From Cohnella nanjingensis (GTDB taxonomy: Bacteria > Bacillota > Bacilli > Paenibacillales > Paenibacillaceae), in the NCBI RefSeq assembly GCF_014212125.1, contig NZ_JACJVP010000006.1, positions 186,001 to 250,000 of the forward strand: a stretch of DNA of 64,000 bases, written 5' to 3'. The translations under genes and the position numbers were made by a program. The notes under the pieces are model-generated. The model searched no databases, was not told the origin of the DNA, and worked only from the letters and a program-made list of their open reading frames with translations. Numbering within the stretch: position 1 is the stretch's first letter; every line of letters begins with the position of its first letter. Below are positions 9,008 through 17,626 of the stretch, in pieces.

Positions 9008-11500
9008 TCACGAAATGCTCTCTTTCTGCAGAACGCCTTCGGCAACGAAGCGCCAACGGCCGCCCGGCTTGCCTGCCACTTCGTACGTTCCGTTACCCCT
9101 GTCGCTGAAGCCGTCGGGCAACGCGGCAATGATGTATCCTTCCGGCACGATGAGCGAGAAGGCGCCGGCGGCCGTCGTCGACAGCTCGACGTCTAACGTT
9201 CGCTTGACTTGATCCCACTCCAACGCCAGGGAAGCCCCGTTCCTGCAGCCGACGCGCCCGATGCGTCCGTTTGCCCAACGTTCCGGCAGAGCGGGCAGCA
9301 GCTTCACGACATGCGGCGTGGAAAACACGAGCGCTTCCAGCACCGCCGCAGTGATGCCCATATTGGCGTCCACCTGATAAGGCGCCCCCTTGCCCAGCGA
9401 AATGCGGAGCGTAACGCCCATGTTGCGCCAATCGTTGTGATAGGTGAACAGATTCGGGCCGAGACAGGTCCGGCTGAGCAGATCGAAGCATTCCTGTACC
9501 TTCGACGCGAAGCCCATGCGCGCGTAGATTCCGGCTTGATGGGCGAGAGACCAACCCGTCTGTGCTTCAAGCCCGATAGACATCCGCTTTTCCATCGCAA
9601 TCCGGGTCGCTTCGAACAGCTCGGGCTGCTCCTCCTTGGTGATCTGGAAGCCGGGAAACAAAGGATAAATATGGGACAGATGCCGATGAGCGTAGTTATC
9701 GCGGTGGTCAGGGTGTATCCATTCCGCCAGCGCGCCGTCCTCATTGATTCGGTAAGGACGCAAATGGGCCAAAATATCCTGCCAAGCGGCCGTTTCTTCC
9801 TTGTCCAGACCGAGCGTCTCGTAGGCTTGACACAGATTTCCGAGCAGCTCGCGGATCAAAGCCGTATCGACGGTAGAATTGATCGTGAGCGGCACGCCGG
9901 GATTCATCGTCACGCTCAAATCGACTTCGCCCGAGCTTTCTTCCAACGGCGCATTTTCGGGAGAATTGGACGGCACGACAAGCACATACCCCTCCTCGTC
10001 CCTTAACAGATAATCCTCGTAAAAGCGGGCGACCTCGATCATAAACGGCAAAGCGCGTTCCTTCAGAAACTCGGCGTCCCGCGTATAGAGGTAGTAATCG
10101 TAAAAATGCTGCGCGATCCAGGGCGCGACGCCGATAAAGTGCAGCACGTGCGCCTGTCCGTCGCGAATCAGACCGGTGTCCGCTGCGGCGGTAAGCGGGA
10201 TAAAGACCCCCCGGCAGCCGAACAGCTTGCGCGCGTTGGTCCGATAATCCTCTATCCGATCCTCGAAATAACGCAGCATCGCCTCCATCGTCTCCGGCAG
10301 ACAACCGGCCAGCGCCTGCCAGTAGTACATCTGGGTATTCTCGTTGTGGACGTAAAAGCTGTTCCACGGCGGGTAATAATCGCCGTTCCACGTCCCCTGA
10401 AGCGTAGGCGGAAGGCATTCGCCGGAGGAGCAGGCAATCAGCAGATAGCGGCCCATGTCGAACATCTTCTCGATCAGATGAAGCGGAGCCTCGCCTTGAT
10501 AAGCCTCCAGCAGAAGCGATTCGTTGAGGTCGTCCGTCCCGGCGGTTTGTTCGGTCAAGGCAAGCTCGCATCGCAGAAACTTCTCGCGATGGACTTCGGC
10601 GTGCCTGGAGAAGAGTGTCTCGTAATCGCCCGGCAGATCGTCCAGTCGACGGCAGAGCGCTTCAATCTCTCGTTCGGGATTGTCGGTATTGACATAGACG
10701 CCCACCATCGCCACGATTTCCGACGCTCCGGTTATCTTGGCCGTTTCATGGGACTCCATCGGCAAATTCCACAGCAGGTTCAGCGAAGAAAGCTGCTCCG
10801 TCCAAGTCAGCTCCTTGGCGAAACGGCGTTCCCCGCTGCCGCAGCTCATGCGCAGCACGGCGCCGTATTCCCCGCCCATGGAGCCGGTCGCTCTCAATAC
10901 GAGCTTGTCGCCTCGCACCTCGGACTTGAAGGTGAGCGGCGGCGTCTGCGGGACGCCGCTCATCTGCACCGAATCGCTCAAGTTATGCTCGCACAGCTGA
11001 AAAGCCGCATCCACAATGCCGTCGCCGGACGAGATCCGCAATACGGCGACATTGTCGGTATGGGAAATAAAGAAGTTCCTGCTCTTGGCGACCTTGCCGT
11101 CTTTCCAGGTCACGGAAGCCTCCCCGGTCGTGAAATCGAGCGTTCTTCTGTAGGAGGTAAACCCTTCCTTCTGATGCATGGCGATCTTCAAGTCAAACGC
11201 CGGATGCAAAATCGGCAGCCCGGAAACAAATCCCCGTTCGTTCAGGGCGCGGGACATATACGTATTCGCCTCGGCAAACTGGCCGGCGAGGGCCAGCCTC
11301 CGGCACTCGGCCAACGTATCGGAAATATCGGGAAACGGCGATTCCGTCTTCTCATACCATAGGGAATCGTGATTAAACTGAATGGTTTCCGGAGAAATGT
11401 TGCCGTACACCGTGGCGCAAAGCGCGCCGTTACCGCAGGGCAGTCCGTCCCGCCAGCTTACGGCAGGCGTAAGCATCGTCATCTGATGGTTCTTTTTCAT
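9008..11500 (-). CDS. GH95 alpha-L-fucosidase / alpha-L-galactosidase-like hydrolase
   Basis: This 830-residue protein shows the GH95 layout: an N-terminal beta-sandwich with PCGNGALCATVYG and QFNHDSLW, an (alpha/alpha)6 barrel containing LQGTWNGDYYPPW and HNENTQMYYW, and a C-terminal sandwich. The N-x-N before QM-YW corresponds to the catalytic Asn pair known in this family. GH95 enzymes remove alpha-1,2-L-fucose or alpha-L-galactose by inversion. There is no signal peptide, so the substrate is an imported oligosaccharide. The start ATG has AGAGGA upstream. It follows the binding-protein gene by only 20 bases. Choice between fucose, galactose and other 6-deoxy sugars is not possible from sequence; the rhamnulokinase next door is compatible with deoxy sugars. 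Confidence 0.85.
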   Translation of the reverse strand: MKKNHQMTMLTPAVSWRDGLPCGNGALCATVYGNISPETIQFNHDSLWYEKTESPFPDISDTLAECRRLALAGQFAEANTYMSRALNERGFVSGLPILHPAFDLKIAMHQKEGFTSYRRTLDFTTGEASVTWKDGKVAKSRNFFISHTDNVAVLRISSGDGIVDAAFQLCEHNLSDSVQMSGVPQTPPLTFKSEVRGDKLVLRATGSMGGEYGAVLRMSCGSGERRFAKELTWTEQLSSLNLLWNLPMESHETAKITGASEIVAMVGVYVNTDNPEREIEALCRRLDDLPGDYETLFSRHAEVHREKFLRCELALTEQTAGTDDLNESLLLEAYQGEAPLHLIEKMFDMGRYLLIACSSGECLPPTLQGTWNGDYYPPWNSFYVHNENTQMYYWQALAGCLPETMEAMLRYFEDRIEDYRTNARKLFGCRGVFIPLTAAADTGLIRDGQAHVLHFIGVAPWIAQHFYDYYLYTRDAEFLKERALPFMIEVARFYEDYLLRDEEGYVLVVPSNSPENAPLEESSGEVDLSVTMNPGVPLTINSTVDTALIRELLGNLCQAYETLGLDKEETAAWQDILAHLRPYRINEDGALAEWIHPDHRDNYAHRHLSHIYPLFPGFQITKEEQPELFEATRIAMEKRMSIGLEAQTGWSLAHQAGIYARMGFASKVQECFDLLSRTCLGPNLFTYHNDWRNMGVTLRISLGKGAPYQVDANMGITAAVLEALVFSTPHVVKLLPALPERWANGRIGRVGCRNGASLALEWDQVKRTLDVELSTTAAGAFSLIVPEGYIIAALPDGFSDRGNGTYEVAGKPGGRWRFVAEGVLQKESIS

Positions 11501-11520
11501 AGCGGAATATCCTCTCCGAA

Positions 11521-13254
11521 TTAATAGACGGGATCGCCGAATCTCTCAACGTTCTTCTTGTGACGATCGGTCATATAAGCTTCAAGCTTGCTGTAATTTT
11601 TCACGTTCCGCATGTCCGCAATCATCTTCTCGACGATCTGTGCGGATTTCTCCGGTGTGGACGCCGTAATGGCTTTGACCACGTTGTCGGCAAGCTTGCC
11701 GACCGTCGTAAGAGCAATGCCCTCGTCGGATGTGCCGCTCGGCGTCATTCTGTACGATTCATTCGTGGAATCGTGCGCATAAGGCACGGAATTCGGAATG
11801 TCGTAAGCGACATTGTCGGCGGAGTCGCTGCGCTGGCCGGGCATCGGCTGATACCACAACGAATAGTAATCCCAAATCCCGGTTTTGTTCAGATACGCCG
11901 TCACGTCCTTCTCGACTTGCTCCGCTTCCGCCTGAGGCCGGAAATAGACGCCGTCCTTGACTTGATAATGCTTGCCGGGATTGCCCTGGCTGATTTGCAT
12001 CGTACCGGTCGTGCTGAATCCGTAACGGAGCAGCTTGATGGCCGCCTCGGGATCTTTATTTTTCTTCGTTATGAACGTTTGCGTCGCGCCGCCCATGCGG
12101 GATTGGCCGGGGAAGCTGAACGCCTTGCCCGTAGCGGACATCGGCGGTATGGCGATAAAGTGGCTATCCGCCTTCTTGGAGTCCAATATGGCGTTGGCGG
12201 GGCCGGCTGCATGATAGACGTAAGGCAGCATAAAGGCGCTTGTGGCCAGATCCTCGTTCACTTGCTGTTCGTCCTTAATGAAAATTTCCGGATCCAGCAG
12301 CTTTTCGCGGAAAAGCTTGTTCATGAAAGCAATAAACTCCGGGTACTTCGGATTCATGTACTTGACGGAGCATACTCCCGTTGCATCGTCGCAATAATTA
12401 TCATTGATTCCGAAAGAGTACCCGATCGTCTGGACGGCGCCATCGCCTTTGTTCCATCCGCTGATGCCGATTGACGTTTTGCCGTCGATGGTCGGATATT
12501 TCTCCTTGAAGAGCTTCAAGGTATTGTACAAGTCGTCCGGCGTGGCAATGGAGGGCTGACCCAATTCCGTCCAGATATCCTTGCGGACGCTGTAGGAGAA
12601 GTTGCCGACGATCGGATCTTTATGCTCCTTTAACAGCCAGTCCGGATTGGTGACGCCGGATATGCTCCACATCTGGTTATCGATGTCTTCGTACGTACCG
12701 ATATCGCGCAGAATTTGAGGAATCTCATTCTTGAATTCGGGAGCGTACTTGTCGATCAGCTCATCAAGAGAATATACGTAGCCGCCGGTAATCAGCTCTT
12801 CGCCGGCCGGGTCGCCGAACCCGAGCGTAATGAGATCCGGCATGTCGTTGGTCGCCATCATCAAATGGATTTTCTCGTTAGGGTCGCCGTTCGGAATGGT
12901 GCCCGTCACGTTGATCCCCGTAATTTCCGCCGCCGTTTTTAACGCTTCATATTCCGTCCAAGGCTTTGTGGCCACATGGTTGTTGTAATTGAAATACCAG
13001 GTAAAATCGACCTTGCGTCCGACGTTCCACTTGGCTTTCTCGTCCTGAACGTATTGTTCGAACGGGAAGTTCTCGTCCACGTTTTTCGTGATGTCCCAAG
13101 AAACCTTATTTCCCGTCGCGCTGGCGGAAGAGGACGGCTGAACGGTTGCGGATGGGGAGGAGCTTGCGCTCGGCTGATTCCCCTTATCTTGGCATGCGGA
13201 CAGCAGTACCATCATCCCCGCCATGATCATCATTAAGCTTTTTTTCTGTTTCAT
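11521..13254 (-). CDS. Sugar-binding lipoprotein of an LplABC-type ABC importer
   Basis: Family 1 extracellular solute-binding protein of 577 residues. The start at 13254 follows TAGGAGGTCATCTC and gives a clean lipoprotein signal with lipobox LLSAC, then a Ser/Pro-rich linker. Farther upstream in-frame starts would bury the signal peptide and were not used. The mature part is of the long LplA/YtcQ type, about 500-560 residues, which binds oligosaccharides outside the membrane. It is the third transporter gene after two permeases (13325-15229) and sits directly before GH95. Specificity is inferred only from the enzymes around it. Confidence 0.88.
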   Translation of the reverse strand: MKQKKSLMMIMAGMMVLLSACQDKGNQPSASSSPSATVQPSSSASATGNKVSWDITKNVDENFPFEQYVQDEKAKWNVGRKVDFTWYFNYNNHVATKPWTEYEALKTAAEITGINVTGTIPNGDPNEKIHLMMATNDMPDLITLGFGDPAGEELITGGYVYSLDELIDKYAPEFKNEIPQILRDIGTYEDIDNQMWSISGVTNPDWLLKEHKDPIVGNFSYSVRKDIWTELGQPSIATPDDLYNTLKLFKEKYPTIDGKTSIGISGWNKGDGAVQTIGYSFGINDNYCDDATGVCSVKYMNPKYPEFIAFMNKLFREKLLDPEIFIKDEQQVNEDLATSAFMLPYVYHAAGPANAILDSKKADSHFIAIPPMSATGKAFSFPGQSRMGGATQTFITKKNKDPEAAIKLLRYGFSTTGTMQISQGNPGKHYQVKDGVYFRPQAEAEQVEKDVTAYLNKTGIWDYYSLWYQPMPGQRSDSADNVAYDIPNSVPYAHDSTNESYRMTPSGTSDEGIALTTVGKLADNVVKAITASTPEKSAQIVEKMIADMRNVKNYSKLEAYMTDRHKKNVERFGDPVY

Positions 13255-13324
13255 GAGATGACCTCCTAATTTATTTGAAGAGTCAAAAGTATGAAATACT
13301 GATGACTTTACTTCCGGCAGAGCG

Positions 13325-14212
13325 CTATTCCTTGACGGCGCCAATCAAAAAGCCTTTAACGAAAAATCGTTGGAAAAACGGGTAGATGAGAATAATCGGT
13401 CCGATCGCCACGACAAGCGTTGCAAGCTGCAGGGAATAAGGCGTTACCCTCCTGGAAAGAATCTCGTCGTTCGGCACGATTTTGACGATTTCCGACGCTG
13501 CATTCGAGCTTTGGATGACCCTCTGAAGAAGGAGTTGGACGGGCATCAGCGATTCCTTCGAGATGAAAATATAGGCGTCGATCCAGGCGTTCCACTGTCC
13601 TACCGCGCTCATCAGCGCAATGGTGGCGATCACCGGCATGGAGCTGGGAAAAACGATTTTGAAGAAGATCACGAAATCGTTGGCCCCGTCAATCATGGCG
13701 GATTCCTCCAGCGACGCGGGCAGGGAGTTAAAGAAGGATTTCATGATGATCATGGCCATGACGCCGTACATGGCGGGAACGATATAAACGAGAAAATTGT
13801 TGGCCAGTCCCAGGTCGCGCATGTTGATTACGCTGGGAATAAGTCCTCCGCTGAAAAACAAGGTGATGAAGCATAGCGTCAAATAAAAATTGCGGAACAT
13901 CAGCTTTTTCTTGGAAAGGCCGTATGCGAACAAGGCCGTTGCAATCACGGTAGTAGCCGTCCCGAGCACCGTTCGCGATATCGTAATCAGATAGGAGCTA
14001 TAAATTTGGTGATTCTGAAGAACGACCTTGAAATTCTGCAACGTAAACTTCCTCGGCCACAACAGCGCTCCGCCCAGAGAAGTATCGTTCGCCTCATTGA
14101 AGGCCATGACAAGCACCTTCCAGAACGGATACAGGAACGCAAGCGACAGAAGAATCAGAAACGTATAGAGAAAAGTGTCAAAAATTTTGTCGCCCGTGCT
14201 TCTCTTGAACAT
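13325..14212 (-). CDS. ABC sugar permease, LplC/YtcP type
   Basis: Inner-membrane permease of 295 residues with six predicted helices. The EAA loop reads EESAMIDGANDFVIFFKIVF, the contact point for the ATPase. The C-terminal FVKGFLIGAVKE is the usual ending of LplC-type permeases. The start follows AAAGGAGG. It pairs with the LplB-type permease just upstream (15-base gap) and the binding protein downstream to form a CUT1-type importer. No ATPase gene is present in the locus, so a shared MsmX-like ATPase is expected. Confidence 0.9.
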   Translation of the reverse strand: MFKRSTGDKIFDTFLYTFLILLSLAFLYPFWKVLVMAFNEANDTSLGGALLWPRKFTLQNFKVVLQNHQIYSSYLITISRTVLGTATTVIATALFAYGLSKKKLMFRNFYLTLCFITLFFSGGLIPSVINMRDLGLANNFLVYIVPAMYGVMAMIIMKSFFNSLPASLEESAMIDGANDFVIFFKIVFPSSMPVIATIALMSAVGQWNAWIDAYIFISKESLMPVQLLLQRVIQSSNAASEIVKIVPNDEILSRRVTPYSLQLATLVVAIGPIILIYPFFQRFFVKGFLIGAVKE

Positions 14213-14227
14213 GGTCAGCCTCCTTTC

Positions 14228-15229
14228 CTAGAACAGTCCTTTCTCGCCTTTGGTCATCAGGCGAGCAATCCGATCCGCCGAGATCAATAAGAAAAACGAG
14301 ACGATGGAGCATGCCAATCCGATTGCGGTGGCGTAAGAGTAACGTCCCGCCTGGATGCCCGTCCGGAACACGTATGTATCGATGGTTTCCGCCGTCTCCG
14401 ACACCATTTTGTTCCCCAGCAAGAAATGCTGTTCGAAGTTCGAGCCCAAGATGCCGCTGACCGACAGGATGAGCAGGATGACAATCGTAGGCATAATAGA
14501 AGGAATCGTAATGTGAATGATGCGTTGGAAGCGGTTGGCGCCATCCATGTATGCGGATTCATACATATCCTGCGGAATGCTGGAGATGGCGGCGAGATAG
14601 ATGATGGATCCCCATCCTATCCCCTTCCAGAGATCGGAAAGCACGGCGATCGCCCGGAAAAGCTCCGGTTGCGCCAGGAAGCTGATCCTCTGGTGAATCA
14701 AGCCCAATTGCATAAGCAGGGAATTCAGCGGCCCATCCAACGACAATATCGTTTGCATGAGCGAAACCATGACCACCCACGAGATGAAGAAAGGAAGGTA
14801 AGAGACGGTTTGCGCAACCCTCTTGAACATCAGCGATCTGACTTCATTCAAGAGCAGCGCGAAGATAATGGGTGCGGGAAACCCGAAGACAAGCTTTAAG
14901 GCGCTAATAATAAGCGTGTTTGTAATCGCTTTCAAAGCGAACGGATCGCTAAAGAACGCATCGAAATGCTTGAGCCCCACCCATGGACCCGCGAAAAATC
15001 CTTCCGTAATTCTGAAGTCCTTGAAGGCAATAATGATTCCGTACATCGGAACGTAGCAAAAGATGATCAGCCAAACGATTCCGGGAAGCACCATGCCCTG
15101 CAAAGGAAGTTGGGCCTTGAACCTCCGGCAGCCTTCCTTGAACCTGCTCAACAGGCTTTCCCGATGCACGGGACGATGAGCAGCTTCAGCTTGCTGTAAT
15201 CTCTCCAACCCGCTCATCCCTTTCGTCAT
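14228..15229 (-). CDS. ABC sugar permease, LplB/YteP type
   Basis: Permease of 333 residues with a cytoplasmic N-terminal stretch and six membrane helices. It carries the LplB-type motifs PMYGIIIAFKDF, and the EAA loop YESAYMDGANRFQRI. It ends in ADRIARLMTKGEKGLF, typical of this partner. The first ATG at 15229 overlaps the end of the GH5 gene by 44 bases; a second ATG four codons in (15217) is an alternative start that still overlaps. The overlap indicates translation coupled to the hydrolase. It works with the LplC-type permease next in the operon. Confidence 0.9.
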   Translation of the reverse strand: MTKGMSGLERLQQAEAAHRPVHRESLLSRFKEGCRRFKAQLPLQGMVLPGIVWLIIFCYVPMYGIIIAFKDFRITEGFFAGPWVGLKHFDAFFSDPFALKAITNTLIISALKLVFGFPAPIIFALLLNEVRSLMFKRVAQTVSYLPFFISWVVMVSLMQTILSLDGPLNSLLMQLGLIHQRISFLAQPELFRAIAVLSDLWKGIGWGSIIYLAAISSIPQDMYESAYMDGANRFQRIIHITIPSIMPTIVILLILSVSGILGSNFEQHFLLGNKMVSETAETIDTYVFRTGIQAGRYSYATAIGLACSIVSFFLLISADRIARLMTKGEKGLF

Positions 15230-16361
15230 TTATGGACAATCCGAGCGCCTTCAGCAGCTCCCTGTCTAGCAAAGACTCTTCATCATGACCGAAAGGCTCC
15301 CTCTTCTCCGGCATAAACAAGGTGAAGGTTTCGTTGTACGACCAATAACTCCATCCCACGTCATGCGCCTCCATCGTTTCCCTGATATCCCGAATGAATT
15401 GGATTCTTTCCTCCGGCACGCAGCCCGGTCCTCCGTATTTCTGCCCCCTGACGTGATCCATCACCCCGAATTCGTTGCACAACACCGGAAGCTTCCGCCG
15501 ATGCATGGCCCGCCAATCCTCAATCCGGCGCAGCCTCGTCTCATGCCATTCCCGGTTGAACCATCCGTGATTTCCCTGCTGAAAGTTCCCCTCCCCATAA
15601 CCTCTTGCGTATAAGGCGGCCTCTTCACGATGCCCGGACGGCACGGATAAGATCATTTCCTCCAACCTGTCTTCCACGATATCCGGACTTGCGGGATAGG
15701 GGAGGCGGCCTATGGCGTTTAGTTCGGCCGGCGTTCCGCAGAAAAACGCGTTCCAGCTTTGCAAAGTAAAGGCGAAGGGATCGTAACTCGTATACCCGTA
15801 GTAAAGATTGCAGTCCTCCACAGGGTCGATGGCCAGCATGCCGGCCAGGCTTCCTACCTTGTCTCCTGATTGGACCAGCGTATGATGGGGCATGACCGAC
15901 CGGACCGTGCGCCACAGCTCGCGATACATTTCGTTCCAGTCGGTATAATTCGCAAAGGGCTCCGTCATCGTCTGAAAGGCAATCTGATGCTGGTTCCATC
16001 GCCCGGCAAGCCATCCCGCAAACTCGCGGTAAAATTCCAGCACAACCCCGAACCGTTCCGGAGAGGCCAGATAGTCTCTTTTAAACGGCTCTTCCGGATG
16101 GATGCAAACCAGACAAGGAAGGCGCTCCCCGACTGCCATTCCCACGACTTCCTCGACGTACCAAAGCTTGCTCCGATCCAGGCCATCCTTCTCCATGATT
16201 GCCGATGGCGTAATCAAAACCTTCACATGGTCCGCTCCGATTTTCTTGATCGTCCGGATATCCTCGACTTTAATTCTTGCGGAATCCTGGGGCGGTATTC
16301 CCGCCGGTTGACACTTATCTATGACGATTCCTCTTGCAAGCCGCATCGTTGGCAGCGTCAT
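15186..16361 (-). CDS. GH5-like intracellular glycoside hydrolase
   Basis: The 391-residue protein has a TIM-barrel cellulase-type pattern. The acid/base is probably E134 in MTEPF and the nucleophile E297 in LCNEFGV; a WSYWSY motif follows near the C-terminus, as in GH5. No signal peptide is present. The start ATG follows GGAGGATCAATC. It is the first gene of the large minus-strand operon, directly after the divergent regulatory region, and overlaps the next permease gene. It probably cuts an internal or terminal beta-linkage in the imported oligosaccharide. The GH5 subfamily, and so the substrate, is not assignable by eye. Confidence 0.75.
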   Translation of the reverse strand: MTLPTMRLARGIVIDKCQPAGIPPQDSARIKVEDIRTIKKIGADHVKVLITPSAIMEKDGLDRSKLWYVEEVVGMAVGERLPCLVCIHPEEPFKRDYLASPERFGVVLEFYREFAGWLAGRWNQHQIAFQTMTEPFANYTDWNEMYRELWRTVRSVMPHHTLVQSGDKVGSLAGMLAIDPVEDCNLYYGYTSYDPFAFTLQSWNAFFCGTPAELNAIGRLPYPASPDIVEDRLEEMILSVPSGHREEAALYARGYGEGNFQQGNHGWFNREWHETRLRRIEDWRAMHRRKLPVLCNEFGVMDHVRGQKYGGPGCVPEERIQFIRDIRETMEAHDVGWSYWSYNETFTLFMPEKREPFGHDEESLLDRELLKALGLSINDERDERVGEITAS

Positions 16362-16420
16362 GATTGATCCTCCGTTTTCTCCTCCGGAATGAACGTTCTC
16401 CGAATCCGATGATGAGATCG

Positions 16421-16434
16421 TAATAGCGCTTTCA
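16421..16434. promoter_or_regulatory. Near-cre site upstream of the GH5-led operon
   Basis: TAATAGCGCTTTCA matches the cre consensus except for one fixed base (A instead of G at position 2). It lies about 30 bases downstream of a candidate minus-strand promoter, a position where CcpA would block transcription. Confidence 0.4.
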
Positions 16435-16464
16435 ATCGCTTGGCGATGATTGGTTTACGCCAAA

Positions 16465-16493
16465 ATCATATCACCATAAAATCAATATTGTAA
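16465..16493 (-). promoter_or_regulatory. Candidate sigma-A promoter of the polysaccharide operon
   Basis: On the minus strand a -35 TTACAA (16488-16493) and a -10 TATGAT (16465-16470) are separated by 17 bases. Transcription would begin near 16458 and run into the GH5 gene about 97 bases later. Confidence 0.5.
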
Positions 16494-16619
16494 ATATCAC
16501 ATATCACATTTTATTATATATTTATGAAATAAAACATTTCATTTATGAGGGGTTTTGATGATCGAAAATACCGTTAAACCCAGTTTATTTGTATTTATAG
16601 CCACTTTCAGATATTAATT

Positions 16620-16693
16620 TTGCTTTTCAATCATAATTTTTTATGATACTATTACATCGTATAATGACTATATTTTATGATATAAATTATATC
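16620..16693 (+). promoter_or_regulatory. AT-rich promoter/operator region of the RpiR-type regulator
   Basis: Two inverted repeats are seen: ATCATAA-TTTT-TTATGAT (16630-16647) and GATATAA-A-TTATATC (16679-16693). A -35 TTGCTT (16620-16625) and -10 TATGAT (16642-16647) are 16 bases apart; a second possible -10 is TATAAT at 16660-16665. The repeats overlap or follow the promoter, so they could be operators for the regulator itself. The surrounding 16441-16722 is strikingly AT-rich compared with both flanks and holds no gene. Confidence 0.45.
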
Positions 16694-16722
16694 GTGAACG
16701 ATTGCTATATTGGAGGCCAATT

Positions 16723-17610
16723 ATGAAATCGATGATATCTGCCAAAGGCAGTTGCATCCTGCGGATCCAAAGCATTATCGCGAATTTGAAATCGGCGGAG
16801 CGCCGGGTCGCGAATTACATTCTCCAGAATGCGGAGCTTGTAACGACCATAACGATGGATGAGCTTGCGGCGGCAAGCGAATCAAGCTATTCAACCGTAG
16901 ACCGGCTGTGCAGAAAATTGGGCTATTCCGGTTTCCGGGAGTTGAAATCGAGTTTGATGTACGATGTATTTAATAACAACAACGTCGGAACGATTATTCA
17001 GAATATATCCGTGGGGCAGGAAACTTCAACGCAGGGGATTTGCGAGAACGTATACGGCTTGGCTTTCAAAGTGTTGGAGGACAGCCTTGCGATTATGGAT
17101 ATTTCCGTGATTGAAGTGGTTGTGCAACAAATCGTCAAGGCCAATAAACTGTGCTTTATCGGCGCCGGCTCATCCGGTTTGTCCGCCCGATACGCATACA
17201 GCCGCTTTTTCAGAATCGGCCTCAACTGCACCTCCGATATCGATTCGACCTTGTACACCATGCAAGCGGCCTTGTTAACCCAAGGCGACCTGTTGTTTGT
17301 CATTTCCTCCTCCGGGCGTACGGAGAATGCCGTCGAAGCGGCCCGTCTGGCCAAGAAAAACGGCGCTACCGTCGTCGGACTTAGCGACTATGCAATCACG
17401 CCGCTCTCTAAAACTTGCGATTACAATCTGTTCACGACTTCCCGTAATGCGAATATGTTTCTGAACATCGACATGCCGCTCATCACCGGACAAATTACCA
17501 TTATTGATCTTCTGTATATGTGCACCTGCGTATCCTTGGGCGAAAGTGCTTCTATCAACTATGAAAAAACCATTAATACCGCAAATCAGGAAAAAACGAA
17601 GAATAGCTAA
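16723..17610 (+). CDS. MurR/RpiR-family regulator with SIS domain
   Basis: Regulator of 295 residues. The start ATG at 16723 follows TTGGAGGCCAATT; an in-frame codon upstream lacks such a site. Residues about 10-80 form the RpiR-type helix-turn-helix (ERRVANYIL, ELAAASESSYSTVDRLCRKLGY). Residues about 120-250 form a SIS sugar-isomerase-fold domain (FIGAGSSGLSARYAYSRF, VISSSGRTENAVEAARLAKK), which in this family binds a sugar phosphate. It is divergent from the GH5-led operon and most likely controls it. The effector could be a phosphosugar made by the FGGY kinase. It is followed after 16 bases by the LacI-like gene, with an almost identical ribosome-binding site. Confidence 0.88.
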   Translation: MKSMISAKGSCILRIQSIIANLKSAERRVANYILQNAELVTTITMDELAAASESSYSTVDRLCRKLGYSGFRELKSSLMYDVFNNNNVGTIIQNISVGQETSTQGICENVYGLAFKVLEDSLAIMDISVIEVVVQQIVKANKLCFIGAGSSGLSARYAYSRFFRIGLNCTSDIDSTLYTMQAALLTQGDLLFVISSSGRTENAVEAARLAKKNGATVVGLSDYAITPLSKTCDYNLFTTSRNANMFLNIDMPLITGQITIIDLLYMCTCVSLGESASINYEKTINTANQEKTKNS

Positions 17611-17626
17611 ATTGGAGGCCAGAAGC

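Noticed and set aside
17504..17626. A longer start for the LacI-like protein that might supply the missing HTH.
   Set aside because: The added residues lie in an alternative frame over the RpiR gene end and have no helix-turn-helix.
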